Assembly: GCA_014281115.1 (NCBI GenBank)
Contig: JACONQ010000003.1
Coordinates: forward strand, 1,178,001-1,242,000
DNA: 64,000 nt
Source: Laburnicola sp. R22_1
Taxonomy: Eukaryota > Ascomycota > Dothideomycetes > Pleosporales > Didymosphaeriaceae
Direction of reading: 5' to 3'
Positions 10,663-21,608 of the stretch are shown here, piece by piece. Position 1 is the stretch's first letter. Every line of letters starts with the position of its first letter. The notes beneath the pieces were generated by a model. That model had not been told where the DNA came from. It saw only the letters and a list, made by a program, of their open reading frames with translations, and made no database searches. Position numbers and translations under genes: made by a program.

Positions 10663-12014
10663 TCAACGCTTGGGCGTTTGCTCCCACTCAGTCTGTCCCA
10701 TCATCGCCATCGGTATTTCGTCCAGGGATTGAGACTCGATGTCAATCTGGTGCTCCTGTGTGATACCGTGCTTCGAAGTGTAAAGACTGGAGTGGCCGCT
10801 CTCGTCAAGCTTTCGCCACTTTGAAGGCTTGCCGCCCGAACCAATTGTGTTGTTGGTAAGCTTGCTGTGGTCCGACGAGGAGGTGTATTTGGAGTTCTTT
10901 CCCGAAGTGCGCCATGCGGAGGTAAGGGACAAGAGCTTGTTGAATGGAACACCGAACATCTTCGACAGTGCGGGGTGCATAACGGGCATGCAGGCATTTA
11001 TGATGCCGAGGGTGATTTCGAGACCGGACCACAAGGCGTCGTCAATCGCCGTCTGGGTGAAGTTGAGCTTTGCAGCCGGCTTGTTGAATTGTACGACGTT
11101 ATATGTACGCCATGCAGTGACGAAGCAGACGCTGGCGGATTTGTTAGCAGAGCGGACAGCGAAGCGTGAGTGGGCGGAAACTTACAAGATACCCAAGCCG
11201 AACACAACTGTCAATGCAACCTTCTTCCGCGAGTTCAGTTGCAGTGTCCAGAGCATAGGCATAGGGAGGAGCAGGATGCTGAAGTCGAGGACGAGGTTGA
11301 AGACGGAGCTGAGGAGGAACTTCATCTGCAAGTTACCGCAGTGCATCTTGATCGCAACTGGGTCCGCTACCCAGTTGTACCGGATCGGCCTGCAGATGGC
11401 GAACCAAGTGATGGTGCATCCGACGACGTACGCAACCGCAAGGCCTTCGAAGATGTAGACAATAATGCGGAACCTCGAAATGCGGAATATGGTCGCAAAG
11501 AAGTCGAGAATGGAAAGCCGCACAAAAGTGTTGCCCCAAGCTTGGAGAAGCCATACTACGACCAAACACTGCAATCGAGAAATTAGCCTAGTATCGTCAT
11601 ATGCACTGACAGAGTAGCACTCACTTTTTGTGTCATTGTTCGCTGGTCAAGTGGAACGTTGATCAGTTTCCAGCCCATGCCTCCTCTCTTACTCACTGTG
11701 CGGGTTAGTGCATGTCCATTAATTGAGTGGTTCGCAAAGGCATCCTTACCCCACCACATGATGAAGACGTAACCGGTTGCGAATAGAGCGGCCACAAAAA
11801 TAGCATAGTCGTTGAATCGCAGAGCGTTCTTCTTGATGCGTTTTGCCCATATCCTTAGTCCAATGCTGATGAGGGCAAGGCTATAAAAGATGGTAACAGG
11901 AGTGACAAGACGGACAGCTTCGGGTGCTAGGGCAACACTGGTGTCGAGGAATGGACCTGCAAGAAGAGGGTTGGGCTTAGCACCAGGGCCTGGTGGTGGT
12001 ACTGGCAAGCTCAT
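10663..12014 (-). CDS. Fungal rhodopsin-domain (PTH11/SAT4-like) integral membrane protein
   Basis: Predicted 395-residue seven-helix plasma-membrane protein in four exons: 12014-11750, 11695-11625, 11568-11186 and 11131-10663. The introns (54, 56 and 54 bases) are GT-AG and in phase. Hydrophobic helices alternate with short basic loops; recognisable family stretches include IFYSLALISIGLRIWAK, the loop CRPIRYNW with CGN shortly after, and LDFSILLLPMPMLW. The C-terminal 100 residues are a polar Ser/Lys-rich cytoplasmic tail. Proteins of this family are GPCR-like and have been linked to surface sensing, but no ligand can be assigned and there is no CFEM domain. The start ATG at 12014 gives a short Pro-rich extracellular N-terminus. 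Confidence 0.85.
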
Positions 12015-14052
12015 GATGCAGGAACAGCTCGGAAAACAAAGCTATTGACCGTGGGATAGGCGTGGTGACTGAAGGAAATTGATAGTTGGAGACGGCATGA
12101 TTTATGAGGTGGTCCAGAGACAGGTGCATATACGGACATGGTGAATGATGCATGTCCTAATGCAGCAATTTGCGTGAAGACCGTTAGACGACTATTGGAA
12201 CTGGATGCTCACTGCCACGGGCACCAATGGAGGTTCGTGTTCGGGGAACGTAGCCATTCTAGCGCGTTCATGCAAGCTAAGCGGAGAGCCGGAGAACGCC
12301 AGGAGGATGATCTCGTATTTTGACCAGACTAGTGAGATGCAGCAATCAAGGCGTTGAGAAGAAGGATGCATTGCGGAGTCGAAGGCGCCCAGGTGGCGAA
12401 GACATGACGGGAGCGGCCGCTCCATACCTCGTACCCAACGTGCGCCTACATCGAGTAGCTGGTGAAAGACAAGGCGAGGCGGGTCTGCCGTCCTCAGGTG
12501 TTTGCGTATGTCCCAAGGTTGCTTTCATCTCGTCGTCGCATGTCCCACGTTCCCTGCCTACAAGGGCGCCCCGGCCATCGCGATTTCTATTTCCCATCGA
12601 GCTGCTCAATCGGGCTACCGCTAGTTGCACATGTACACAAAGCCCGTTGTCGCGTCGCGGTCTCGATTTCGATTCGGAGAAAATAGCACACTAGCCAGCC
12701 ACCCAGCGACGGGGGCGTCCGGTCCTACCAGTTACCAGTGTGTTACCTCTGCAGGAATCCTCCAGTTCTGACGCGACAGCTTGTCACCGCCGCTGCGCAG
12801 AGAGGCCGCAACACCTAACCAGATCTAAGATTTCTCAGCACACGCATCTATCAGTTTGATCATGTAAGAATCTCACATGCTACCGATGTAGTCCTGGCAT
12901 GGGAGGTGGAGACTAATAAGTGGGCCGGCTCACCCACTGCATTGTACCTCGCCAGCGCATCACGAGATAACGGCCACGATGTGTGGGTACCGTTCAGCCC
13001 CACACCATTATGACAGCCTTGCAGATGCCGGGAGGTAACGTTCGAGACAGAAAGCACACACAATGACCGTGCGGACTACACTTAACCACAAGATACGGGT
13101 GACTAGCGCCAATCCTGTGCAGTGTGCAAGGAATCAATCTCTTGTAAAGGACCACCCACGGCATTGCGGTCCAGACCTCAGGGTCGTTCCGGGCTCGCGC
13201 TGCAGCAGCCTGCAGGTACATACCGTTGTCCAAACGCAAGGGAATCCCACCAACGACTGGCCAGGGCGTTGACAGTATCTCCGTAGCTTGATACTCCTGC
13301 CGGGCTATCCAAGATTTGTATCTGATTCACTGAAGAAGATTCTTATAGGTCAGGTTAAACGACGGCATGACTGCGAAGCCCCTACCCGAAGCAGAGCACG
13401 CCAAGATAGCGCGGTCATTTCTCACTCTATATTAGTTTTAGTCACATTGTTCAAGTGTTGACGCGAGGCTATGGCGTGAAATTCCGAAGCCGCGGCCTGC
13501 TGCCATAGGTTGCGAAAGCGGTTGGAATTTGCATCCATCTATTTTCTGTAGATCTTCGTATCCCCCCGCAAATCCGTGTTCGATACGACAATATAAATGC
13601 TCCTGGGGGATTCTTCCAATGGAGTACTATCTCACCGTCGTACATTCCAACAACTTGGGACTATCAGCTACACATTTGCCTTTCTTGCCTTTCTTGCAGC
13701 GGTATCTATCCGAAGGAGCCGGGCACTGCAAACTTGCTCATTTCGGTATTTATGGGTCGGAAAATCCGACACATCACATCCCTACCATGACTGCGCTTTA
13801 TCGCGCAGGGTTCATCCTATATTGGCTCCGCTCAAGGCGATCTCACTATCCAACCACGAGAAACAGGCATATGGTAACCCACCAGAATAGCAACTGTTCC
13901 AGAAGCGTTGATGCCCATTTATCACACGTCTACTACTACTGAATCATACTTCGCGCGAGCATCCTTTGCCTTGCAGTCAGCCTTATCGTTGTGGACATTA
14001 TAGCGCTATTTGAGTGCAGTGTCTATGTTGTAGCTGTCTTCTGATCACCATC
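12015..14052. other. 2-kb intergenic region with no credible gene
   Basis: This region lies between the divergently oriented rhodopsin-domain gene and the AflR-like regulator. Several open frames of 60-140 codons exist on both strands, but none shows recognisable domains, sensible composition or splice continuity. One perfect inverted repeat (13756-13770) is listed separately. A low-expression or non-coding transcript cannot be excluded. Confidence 0.5.
13756..13770. promoter_or_regulatory. GTCGG-N5-CCGAC inverted repeat upstream of the regulator gene
   Basis: Perfect 5-base arms carry CGG and CCG separated by five bases, a shape used by Zn2Cys6 dimers. It lies about 285 bases before the regulator's ATG. 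Autoregulation or control by another C6 factor is possible; the spacing differs from the N3 sites found in the cluster. Confidence 0.3.
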
Positions 14053-15241
14053 ATGTCAGCGTCGAATCACAGCCCAACGGCTACAATGTCACCCAATAAC
14101 ACGAATATGAAGAAGAAGCGCCTGGCCTGCGATAACTGCCATGCCTCGAAAGTGAGTGTTTCCGGTTCGAGCAACCGAATGCTGTTCCCAACTGACACTG
14201 ATACAGGTTCGCTGCACTGGAGAGATTCATGGCTGTCAACGATGCCAACGTGGCAACAAATTTTGCCATTACAGCGAATCGATGATGGGAAAAACCTTGG
14301 ACGGATCGCAGAAAAGGCGCAAATCAAACGTCAGAACCTTGAACATACTAGCAAGCAGTTCAAATACAAGTCACGGAGGGTTCGACAAATTCGACTGGAC
14401 TTCGACCAGCTCAAGAAGCACCAGCACCAGCACCAATCACACTGATCCCTTCTCCATATCCATGGCATCACCGGAGCTTGAACGGCTATGGGATGAGTCT
14501 GGGAACTTTCGGCACGAGTCAGCCTTCTTGAATATGAGTAGAGAGCCATCTCGAAATGGTTCAGCTTCAACATTCAATGATATCGACTTTGAAGATATCG
14601 ACGCTCTTCTGGACTCTCCTCCTGACGCAGAATATCCTCAGCTTATACAACACGCCGCCGCATCGCGCCCAAACTATACGCATTCAACTTTAGGCAGATC
14701 AACGGAGGAAATGCTCCCATCGTCGAGTACCACCTCATGGACTACTGCTCTAGAGGATCTTTCACGCATATCGAGCACCTCCACCATCGCTCTCGACGAA
14801 CTGCTGCACATCAGCTCCATGCTGCTTCCGCAAGCACTTCGGTTGCCAGCCTCAGATCCATCTTCGATGACACCGCTTTTGCTGATCCTCCTTTGCCTCA
14901 CGCAAATTATTGCACTCTTCGAGCAATGCATTCCATCAGTTGTTGACGATTCCGCTACATGCGGTTCGCAAGACATTTCCCTTCGACTAGGAGCGTTCCA
15001 AGTTGATCGCGAAGCGCAACAAGTCCTCCAGAAGCACATCATCAGCAAAGAACTATCGCGCATTCTGCAAGCAAGCAAATCGATAAAACAGGCATTACAG
15101 CAGCCCGGCTTAGCGAGCATACCGAAGCGCACGCACACCCTTCTGATCGATGATTTGCACGCCAGGATTAAAACGCTAGTTCAGATAGTCAAGGAGAAGT
15201 GGAGCGCGACCCACCAGCCGCTCACCTCACTCGCCTCATAA
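14053..15241 (+). CDS. AflR-like Zn2Cys6 transcription factor, likely cluster regulator
   Basis: A 377-residue nuclear regulator in two exons (14053-14151 and 14207-15241); the 55-base intron splits the zinc cluster. The DNA-binding domain reads CDNCHASKVRCTGE then GCQRCQRGNKFCHYS, giving six cysteines in C-X2-C-X6-C spacing, followed by a basic linker (QKRRKS). The middle is Ser/Thr-rich. The C-terminal half (from about residue 230) has the helical layout of the AflR family: LLLILLCLTQIIALFEQC, LGAFQVD and a final run of amphipathic helices. Such factors activate neighbouring secondary-metabolite genes by binding TCG-N5-CGA-like sites; copies of such a site occur in this window. It stands at the left of the NRPS cluster and is transcribed toward it. 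Confidence 0.88.
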
Positions 15242-15624
15242 TTTACAATCATTTCACGCCATCAGCTGGCGTTCTTCCAGCCCCCAAATATTGTCTTTAG
15301 TGCCCTGGCTGTAGAATCTGATTCCGGATCGTGTCGCCTAAGCATCTTTTCTTAGAGCCCTGGTCACGGCCTGTGTCGTGAGCGCTAACCACGTTTGTCC
15401 GTAGGAAGTCCGGAGTTTATTTAGGAAAGAGCTTAAGCGTTCGGCGTGGGCTGAGTTCGGGGCCCGCTGGGCGCGGTTACCGATGGTGCGACAATGCCGA
15501 AAGCGATCGAGATGTACCATTCTTGCGCCGAACGTGCTGACAGCGTGCCATTGCCTCGTTCTGTTCGGCAGCCGTTTGCCGTTTCTACGTAACATTTTGT
15601 GTTGGGACGAATTACAGAACCAAT
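15242..15624. promoter_or_regulatory. Promoter of cluster P450 with two CGG-N3-CCG palindromes
   Basis: This spacer between the regulator's stop and the P450 start has CGG-GGC-CCG at 15458-15466 and CGG-CAG-CCG at 15566-15574. Both are interrupted inverted CGG repeats of the spacing also seen before the NRPS and MFS genes, though neither has the outer T...A of the strict AflR core. Binding is inferred. Confidence 0.4.
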
Positions 15625-17306
15625 ATGCCAATTCCACTCGTTCTCATCGTTTTCGTTGTGCTTGGGGTGTGGCAGAGGAAGAATGTTCAGTCGACGCTTC
15701 AAACTTTGTTCTCGCACGTCGTTGAAGTAAGAAGCGTCCAGGCACTTGGAGCATCTTATTCTGGCTGATATTGGCATTGTAGGCTCTCCTGTTGGTCCTT
15801 TATCCTATCAAGCACACAACAGAAAACCGAAATCTACCTTCCCTGCCATATAAATTTCCCAATGGGCAAGGCAACATAGAAAAGTTTCTTTTTGGGCGCA
15901 CAAATAGCGCCAAATGGGTGCAGGAGCATGGTCCTGTGTACCGCCTATGGTCTGGAACTTCATCAGAAGTGTACGTGCATCTTCCCTGAGTTGAAGAATC
16001 TTGACCGACCTGAGAAAGGGTACTCACCAAGACTTCCCACGTCGAGACCGTGTTTCGCGACTCGCACTTGCACACAAAGGCCCATGCCAATGACAGCGGA
16101 GAGCTGATGAATCAGCTTTTGGGCTCATGTGTCGGTTTGATCAGCGGCAAGCCCTGGGAAAATCTGAAAAACACTGTTGAGCCTCCGTTCGTGCACCGGA
16201 AGTCAGTAGACTACGTGAAAGAGATTCAAGAATTCACCAAGAGTTATATGGCACGTCTGTGCTCGGAAAGCACCACGTTTCGCGATGAGCGCCGATTACA
16301 TCCAGTGCGCGACCTGAAGCTCCTTCCCTTCCTGTTCGTCGCGAAAGTTATATATGGTGACTTGAGCAAAGGGACGCAGAAGGAGCTATTGGACATCATA
16401 CCGCAGAGAGAGAAAGTCTTCAATAGTGTAGTCAGTGGGGGATTTTCGCGCTTCTGGTTTGCGCAGTTCCTCCCTTCCTCCGAGTATCGCGCCCTTCGCG
16501 CCTTCAAAGCTCGCTGGGCGGCATGGAATGATCGCGCTCACGCCGAGGCTGTAAAGTCACAGCTCTCGGCTTCCCAAAGCCCTATCATCGGCATGTACGA
16601 GTCCGTCGCTCGTGGGCCCAGTACGCGCGAGCAACTCCTCCAAACGCTCGATGAGATGCTCTTCGCCAACCTTGATGTCACCATGGGCGGCCTCTCATGG
16701 CCTCTTGTGTTTCTCGCCACATATCCGGAGGTGCAAAGCGACTTGCGCTCCGAAATGTACACAAATTCGGACCCGAGCGGACGCAACACTTATCTCCTTT
16801 CGTCGACGCAAAAGTCGCGTACGCTTCTAAGTGCGTGTCTCTTGGAGGCTGCACGTTTGCGCCCTCTCGCTGCTTTCTCAGTCCCGCAGTCAGCGCCGAC
16901 ACCTCGTGTCCTGGATGGCTTCGAGATCCCCGCGGGCACAAAGTATGTCATTGATGCGTACGCTTTGAACATTAGGGATCCATTCTGGGGCGAAGATCGC
17001 GAAAAGTTCATCCCGCAGAGGTGGATCGACAGATTGAAGAGTGGACGGGATTTGAGGTATCGGTATTGGCGCTTTGGTTTTGGGCCACGCACGTGTATGG
17101 GAAAGTATGTTGCTGAACTCATATTGAGGAGTGTGATCGTGGAGATACTGGAGAACTGGAAAGTTTCTTTCATTGTGGAGAAAGACAAGAAGAGCGACGA
17201 GAAGTCGGAAGAGATGAACTGGCCATGGGACGATGAGATGTGGATACATCATCCCGATCTGTGGCTGAAGTGTGAAGCTGTAGAAAACAAGGTCGCGGAA
17301 CCATGA
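15625..17306 (+). CDS. Cytochrome P450 monooxygenase (cluster P450 A)
   Basis: An ER-anchored P450 of 525 residues in three exons: 15625-15726, 15783-15970 and 16019-17306 (introns 56 and 48 bases). Exon 1 supplies the membrane anchor (MPIPLVLIVFVVLGVW) and exon 2 the Pro-rich hinge (LPSLPYKFPNG). Seen motifs: I-helix region LFANLDVTMGGLSW, K-helix EAARLRP (ExxR), PERF-like FIPQRW, and the haem loop FGFGPRTCMGK with ligand Cys456. The I-helix lacks the usual acidic-Thr-Thr triplet (it reads D-V-T-M), a feature of some specialised P450s. It converges closely on the MOSC/reductase gene (51 bases between stops). It probably oxidises the NRPS product or a precursor; the substrate is unknown. Confidence 0.88.
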
Positions 17307-17357
17307 TAGGACTGGACGCTCAAAGAGTCCCGTGTGATGGGACGTGTGGAGGTAAAA

Positions 17358-19226
17358 TTAGAAGTCTAGTTCCAGGAGCGTGCTCGCCGGTACAGAACAG
17401 CATGTCCTGATCATAGTACCAGCTTTTCCGCTCGCTTCCTGCGCCTCTTTAGCTGCACTTTTCAGTACCCGAACTTCTCCCTTCAGAATCTTCATCTCAC
17501 AGGCACCGCAATCGCCCGCTCGGCAGCCATACTCAGGCTCCAGCTCCTCTCGCTCAGCAAGTTGTAGCAGTGACAACGCCTCATCCTTCTTCCAATTCGC
17601 CTGCTTTACTTTGCCGTTGAACTTGACGACGGCCTCGTCCGGGATATCTTCGTCCATATCAGCATCGACATCCAAAGCAAGATTATCTGAGAACGTCTCT
17701 GAAAGAATCGCTTGTGACGGAACCTTCGCGCCTTCCAGATATCCTCGCACATCTGTCACAAAGGCTGGAGGACCGCAAATGTAAGCACCGGCTACATTGC
17801 CAGGTAGCTCAATTGGCGTAATATCCAAAGGGTCAATCTTGTACGGAGAACCCAAGAGACTGGCGAAGAATTCTGCTGATGGGCGCCCTACGTGATCAAA
17901 GTGTTCGCCCTCGACGTCCACGCCGGAAATTGGCGCAGTGTAAAACCTAATGACACGAAGGTGAGACGAAGAAGGAAGGTCAGATCGTGATAGTGGGACA
18001 TCTTCCATACTGTTGCGCGCAACATGGATGAAGATGGCAGGTGTCTTGCTGAGCGTGGTATGGATGAAGTGAGCTTGTAGCATGCTGAGAATGGGTGTGA
18101 TGCCTATACCTGCGCTGATGTATAGTTGTCGAGGTGGGAATTCGCGATTCCACTCTGGGACGAAAGCTCCAGAGGGCGAACGGACCAGTAAGCGATCACC
18201 CACTGAGCAATGCGTGTGCAGCCACAGTGACGCATTTTGCTCTTTCTTGACCGAAATGCGATACGACTCCGGAAGCGCGTGCGTCGAGTCAGACGACCAC
18301 GACGAGATAGACCATTGACGTATAAGACCGGAAGGCAATTTAACGGTAAGAAATTGCCCAGGAAGGCAGGACGCCAGAGGCTTGTCGTCAGCTGCGCCGA
18401 AGTAGAATGACTTGACCGTCACAGACTCATCGACTATCTTGACGACTTTGAGGGGTCGCCACCCCGGCCAGCGTCCTTGCTTTGTCGAATCTCTGTCCTG
18501 TATGAGGGCTAATTTGCGCGCAATGACCATCTGATTCATATGTTGTAAACCAGGAACACGCAATATCCTCTCTGCCAACTGGCGTGTCTTAGGATCCTCC
18601 AGCTTCCCAAATGCGCATTGCGAAATACTCGCTGCCGGGACCCTGTCTTCGTACCTAGTTGGGACAATTTTCGCCGTATCGCCAGGTTTGATCATGCCCC
18701 CTCTTACTACATTAAGATATACGCCACAGAACCCGGACTTGGCCACGTCGGCGAGCCAGCTGGCTGGTTGGCCACATCGCCATGAGAGCCTCGAGCATGG
18801 ATTTCTTCCGCCGACGACTTCTAGAATAACCCCATCTTCTTCTCCGATATTTCCAGAAGAGAACAGCCACCGATCGCCAAGGAACACGGTCCGTTCATCC
18901 ACGTCCGGGGCGCATTTGATCGTGAGATTCTCACCCCAGAAGGCCCAGTCCCAGGTGGATCTCTCAACACCGATGCGCTCAGTCCAATAATCGTAGTGCT
19001 TAGCAAAAAAGGCGTAGACTTGAGCATTGTGGATTGCGCTCTTGTGGCCTTCGATTCCACCCGAGGGAGTGAGTGTTAGTGGAGTTTCGGATGGTTTACG
19101 AACGATGGCTGTAAGGGTGGGCTGTGAGTGGATAGTTTGCGTCGCTGGTTGCGAGCGGGATACGGCTACCACGCTGAGGGATGCTGCATCATGTGGTTCG
19201 GGTACGAAAGCGGAAATTGTTGACAT
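17358..19226 (-). CDS. MOSC - ferredoxin-reductase - 2Fe-2S ferredoxin fusion protein
   Basis: An intronless gene for a 623-residue multidomain redox enzyme. Domain order: MOSC (about 30-230, with WGENLTI and NPCSRLSWR carrying the likely molybdenum-binding Cys), an FAD/FMN-binding reductase domain (about 285-400, with the flavin-binding pattern RQWSISS), an NAD(P)-binding domain (SAGIGITPIL, then YICGPPAF), and a plant-type 2Fe-2S ferredoxin (C568-X4-C573-X2-C576 and a last Cys near 611). The layout resembles bacterial YiiM-like and phthalate-dioxygenase-reductase-like fusions: electrons pass from NAD(P)H through flavin and Fe-S to the MOSC cofactor site. MOSC enzymes of the mARC/YiiM type reduce N-hydroxylated compounds. 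The start is the first ATG (19226); an upstream in-frame extension to 19409 has no ATG. It shares its promoter with the FAD-linked oxidase. Confidence 0.9.
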   Translation of the reverse strand: MSTISAFVPEPHDAASLSVVAVSRSQPATQTIHSQPTLTAIVRKPSETPLTLTPSGGIEGHKSAIHNAQVYAFFAKHYDYWTERIGVERSTWDWAFWGENLTIKCAPDVDERTVFLGDRWLFSSGNIGEEDGVILEVVGGRNPCSRLSWRCGQPASWLADVAKSGFCGVYLNVVRGGMIKPGDTAKIVPTRYEDRVPAASISQCAFGKLEDPKTRQLAERILRVPGLQHMNQMVIARKLALIQDRDSTKQGRWPGWRPLKVVKIVDESVTVKSFYFGAADDKPLASCLPGQFLTVKLPSGLIRQWSISSWSSDSTHALPESYRISVKKEQNASLWLHTHCSVGDRLLVRSPSGAFVPEWNREFPPRQLYISAGIGITPILSMLQAHFIHTTLSKTPAIFIHVARNSMEDVPLSRSDLPSSSHLRVIRFYTAPISGVDVEGEHFDHVGRPSAEFFASLLGSPYKIDPLDITPIELPGNVAGAYICGPPAFVTDVRGYLEGAKVPSQAILSETFSDNLALDVDADMDEDIPDEAVVKFNGKVKQANWKKDEALSLLQLAEREELEPEYGCRAGDCGACEMKILKGEVRVLKSAAKEAQEASGKAGTMIRTCCSVPASTLLELDF

Positions 19227-19834
19227 GGTAGAAAGCTTAGTCTTTGCGTTCAAGTGTTCCTCGGGAGTGCTAAAATCTTTGTACGAGAAGCGAACCCAAC
19301 CTTGAGCGCGGGTCGTTTGGTAGTCGAGTGAGAGCGATACTGCATCAAGGAGCAAACGCACGACGCAACCTCGCTTTATGCTAGTGTACTTGGGCCGGAG
19401 ACGAATCAACGCAGGGCTGCAGGCTGTCTATGGCGCGGCATTTCCGAGTAAAAAGCCGCTTAGTCCGCATGTCTAATCGGAGGTGGGGACGGCCACTACG
19501 GACACCACGTAAGAGCGTAGAAGAGTTTGGCGTATTGTCTGGCGGTTGACCATATGTGAATATTTAGAAATTCTACCGCAGTACGGTCCCCGTCGTACGG
19601 TCTCCACGTGGTACGCACATGGCTCTCGGGATGGTGTGCAGGGGAGGGAGAGCGAGGGAGCGTGAGGGAGCGTGAGAGGCTGAGAGCGGTGTTTTGGGGC
19701 TCCTACGCTCGATAGTTTTCATGGCCAATGCGGCTCGCTTATCCTCAAGGCTTGGTTAAATGCAAGGCTGGCCCCGAATGTTCCTGTGTCAACATCCTCC
19801 GAGATCGTCTTTTGTCCTTCTTTTTTCAACAGTC
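19227..19834. promoter_or_regulatory. Bidirectional promoter with tandem 14-base GTACGGTC repeats
   Basis: This 608-base region lies between the divergent MOSC/reductase and FAD-oxidase genes. Two adjacent 14-base units start at 19581 and 19595, each beginning GTACGGTC and differing at three positions. The first contains CGG-TCC-CCG (19584-19592), the second CGG-TCT-CCA. A CCACGTGG palindrome (19604-19611) overlaps the end of the second unit. This looks like a regulator landing site for both genes. Confidence 0.45.
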
Positions 19835-21608
19835 ATGAAGTTCCACTCCCTGTTCGCCGCAGCTGCCCTGGCGTTCGGCCTCGTGCAGGCTCAAGACCCG
19901 CCGTTCACCGAGCAATTGCTGAAGACCCTTCATGCATTCTCCACGGACCCTGCCATCAGCGCATTGATCACATCCATCGAGACCAACAGCGATGCCCTGG
20001 ACAACACCATTAGTCTGAACAACCGGAGCCTTCTTGCACCTGCTGACCGGTCTCGACTGGCATGCAAATTGTTGAAATTGATTATTCCGGAATCATACAC
20101 CGACTCCTCGAGCACCTCCGCATACAATGTTTTGAAGACGAAGAACTGGTGAGATACGTTCTGTTCCGATCGTCACTGTTCGCTAACTGTAGCTATAGGT
20201 CGGCCAATTGTGACCTGCCCGCAGCTTGTTTCACCACTCCAGATCACCTAGCTAAGGTTGCCATTACCATCCAAGTCATCACTTTGGCACAATCCAAATT
20301 CGCCGTTCGCTCCGGTGGACATAACCCCAACCCAGGCTTCTCCTCGATAGGAAGCGAAGGTGTCACGATTGACACTCAACGTTTCACAGCATTGACGCTG
20401 AATGCCGATAAATCACTCGCCACTGTCGGGGCAGGCCTTCGGTTTGGTGCCGTCCAGACCTATCTTGACCAACAGGGCGTTGCGGTTGTCAGTGGTCGCA
20501 ACAAGGATGTGGGTGTTGGTGGACTCCTTCTCGGAGGTGGTCACCCAATCATCAACTCGCTCACTGGCTTGGCCGCCGATAACATTGAAAGTGCAACAGT
20601 ATGTTCTGTCGTGTTGCTGCATGGAAGATCGATGCTGATATTGTGCAGGTTGTTCTTTCCGATTTCCGTGTTGTCAAAGCAAGCGCCAGCTCGAACCCTG
20701 ATCTACTCAAGGCTCTCAAGGGTGGCATGAACAACTTCGGTAAGTCACTACTCGCTCATCCCAATTTAGAAGGAATTTTACTTAGTTATTGTATAGGCAT
20801 TGTTACCGAATATGTGCTCAGAACCAAGCAACCGCGCAACCTCTGGTACCGTATTGCGGTATATCCGAATGACAACCCCAAGGCTTTCTTCAAAGCCCTG
20901 GTTGAGGTGCAAAAGAAAATGGAGTCTGACCCCAAGGCTGGCATTGCGGTAACCGCATCTGTGGGCGGCTTCCAAGCCAGCTTTGTTTACGGCGCGCACA
21001 CTGGGGACCCAGCAGTCTTCGCCCCCTTCAACAGCTTGACTCCGACCATTGAGTCCACACCGCCGACCAATGGCACTACGGTGGGATTCATCGCTCTTCA
21101 AAGTCCACCTCAAAGCGAAACCCAAAGTCGCGACTCTGTCGGTGTGACGACGTACCTCGATGCCAACTTGTACACCGACATCTACAACCAGTACCTCAAA
21201 GTGGCCTCAGCCTTCAATAGCGCATCAACAACCATCCTTATGCCTATCCAAACTTTTGGTTCCGCGGCTGCTCAAATTGGTGTAAAGAACGGAGGAAACG
21301 TGATGGGTCAATCGGCAAAGGCTCAGACTTGGTGGAATCCCATCTCCACATGGTCAAATACTCCAGCAGATGATTCTAAAATCCATCAGGCTCTCACTGA
21401 CCTCGCGCACTCCATCCAAGCATCGGCCCAGGCGAAGGGACTCTACGACCCATACATCTTCGCCAATATTGCGTCAAAAGATCAGCAACCGCTTCTAAGC
21501 TACGGCCAGACAAATTTGATGTTTCTCAAGACGGCCAGTAAGAAGTACGACCCACTACAAACCTTCCAGAAGCTGCAAAACGGCGGGTTTCTTGTTTCAA
21601 AGGCATAG
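19835..21608 (+). CDS. Secreted FAD-linked oxidoreductase (berberine-bridge-enzyme-like)
   Basis: A 538-residue oxidase with a clear signal peptide (MKFHSLFAAAALAFGLVQA). Exons: 19835-20148, 20199-20598, 20649-20739 and 20797-21608; the introns are 50, 50 and 57 bases and in phase. The PCMH-type FAD domain shows FAVRSGGHNPNPGFSS with His146 as the likely covalent flavin site, then VGVGGLLLGGGHP. The Cys that forms a second flavin bond in bicovalent members is not seen in that loop, so single covalent attachment is likely. The C-terminus has the berberine-bridge-type ending (YGQTNLMFLK, KKYDPLQTFQKLQ). In fungal clusters such enzymes oxidise amines, alcohols or build rings. The divergent partner is the MOSC/reductase gene. 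Confidence 0.9.

Noticed and set aside
12320..12694. 124-codon open frame between the membrane protein and the regulator
   Set aside because: No family resemblance, no splice continuity, and an overlapping frame of similar length on the other strand, which suggests a GC-driven open stretch.
13529..13942. 137-codon open frame before the AflR-like gene, with a splice-acceptor-like CT tract
   Set aside because: The translation is Ser/His/Tyr-rich with no recognisable domain, and no donor and exon partner could be found.
14163..14180. GGTTCGAG-like tRNA B-box
   Set aside because: It lies inside an intron of the regulator; no A-box or cloverleaf could be built around it.
19227..19409. N-terminal extension of the MOSC/reductase gene
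   Set aside because: The frame is open but contains no ATG; the first ATG at 19226 gives a sensible protein start.
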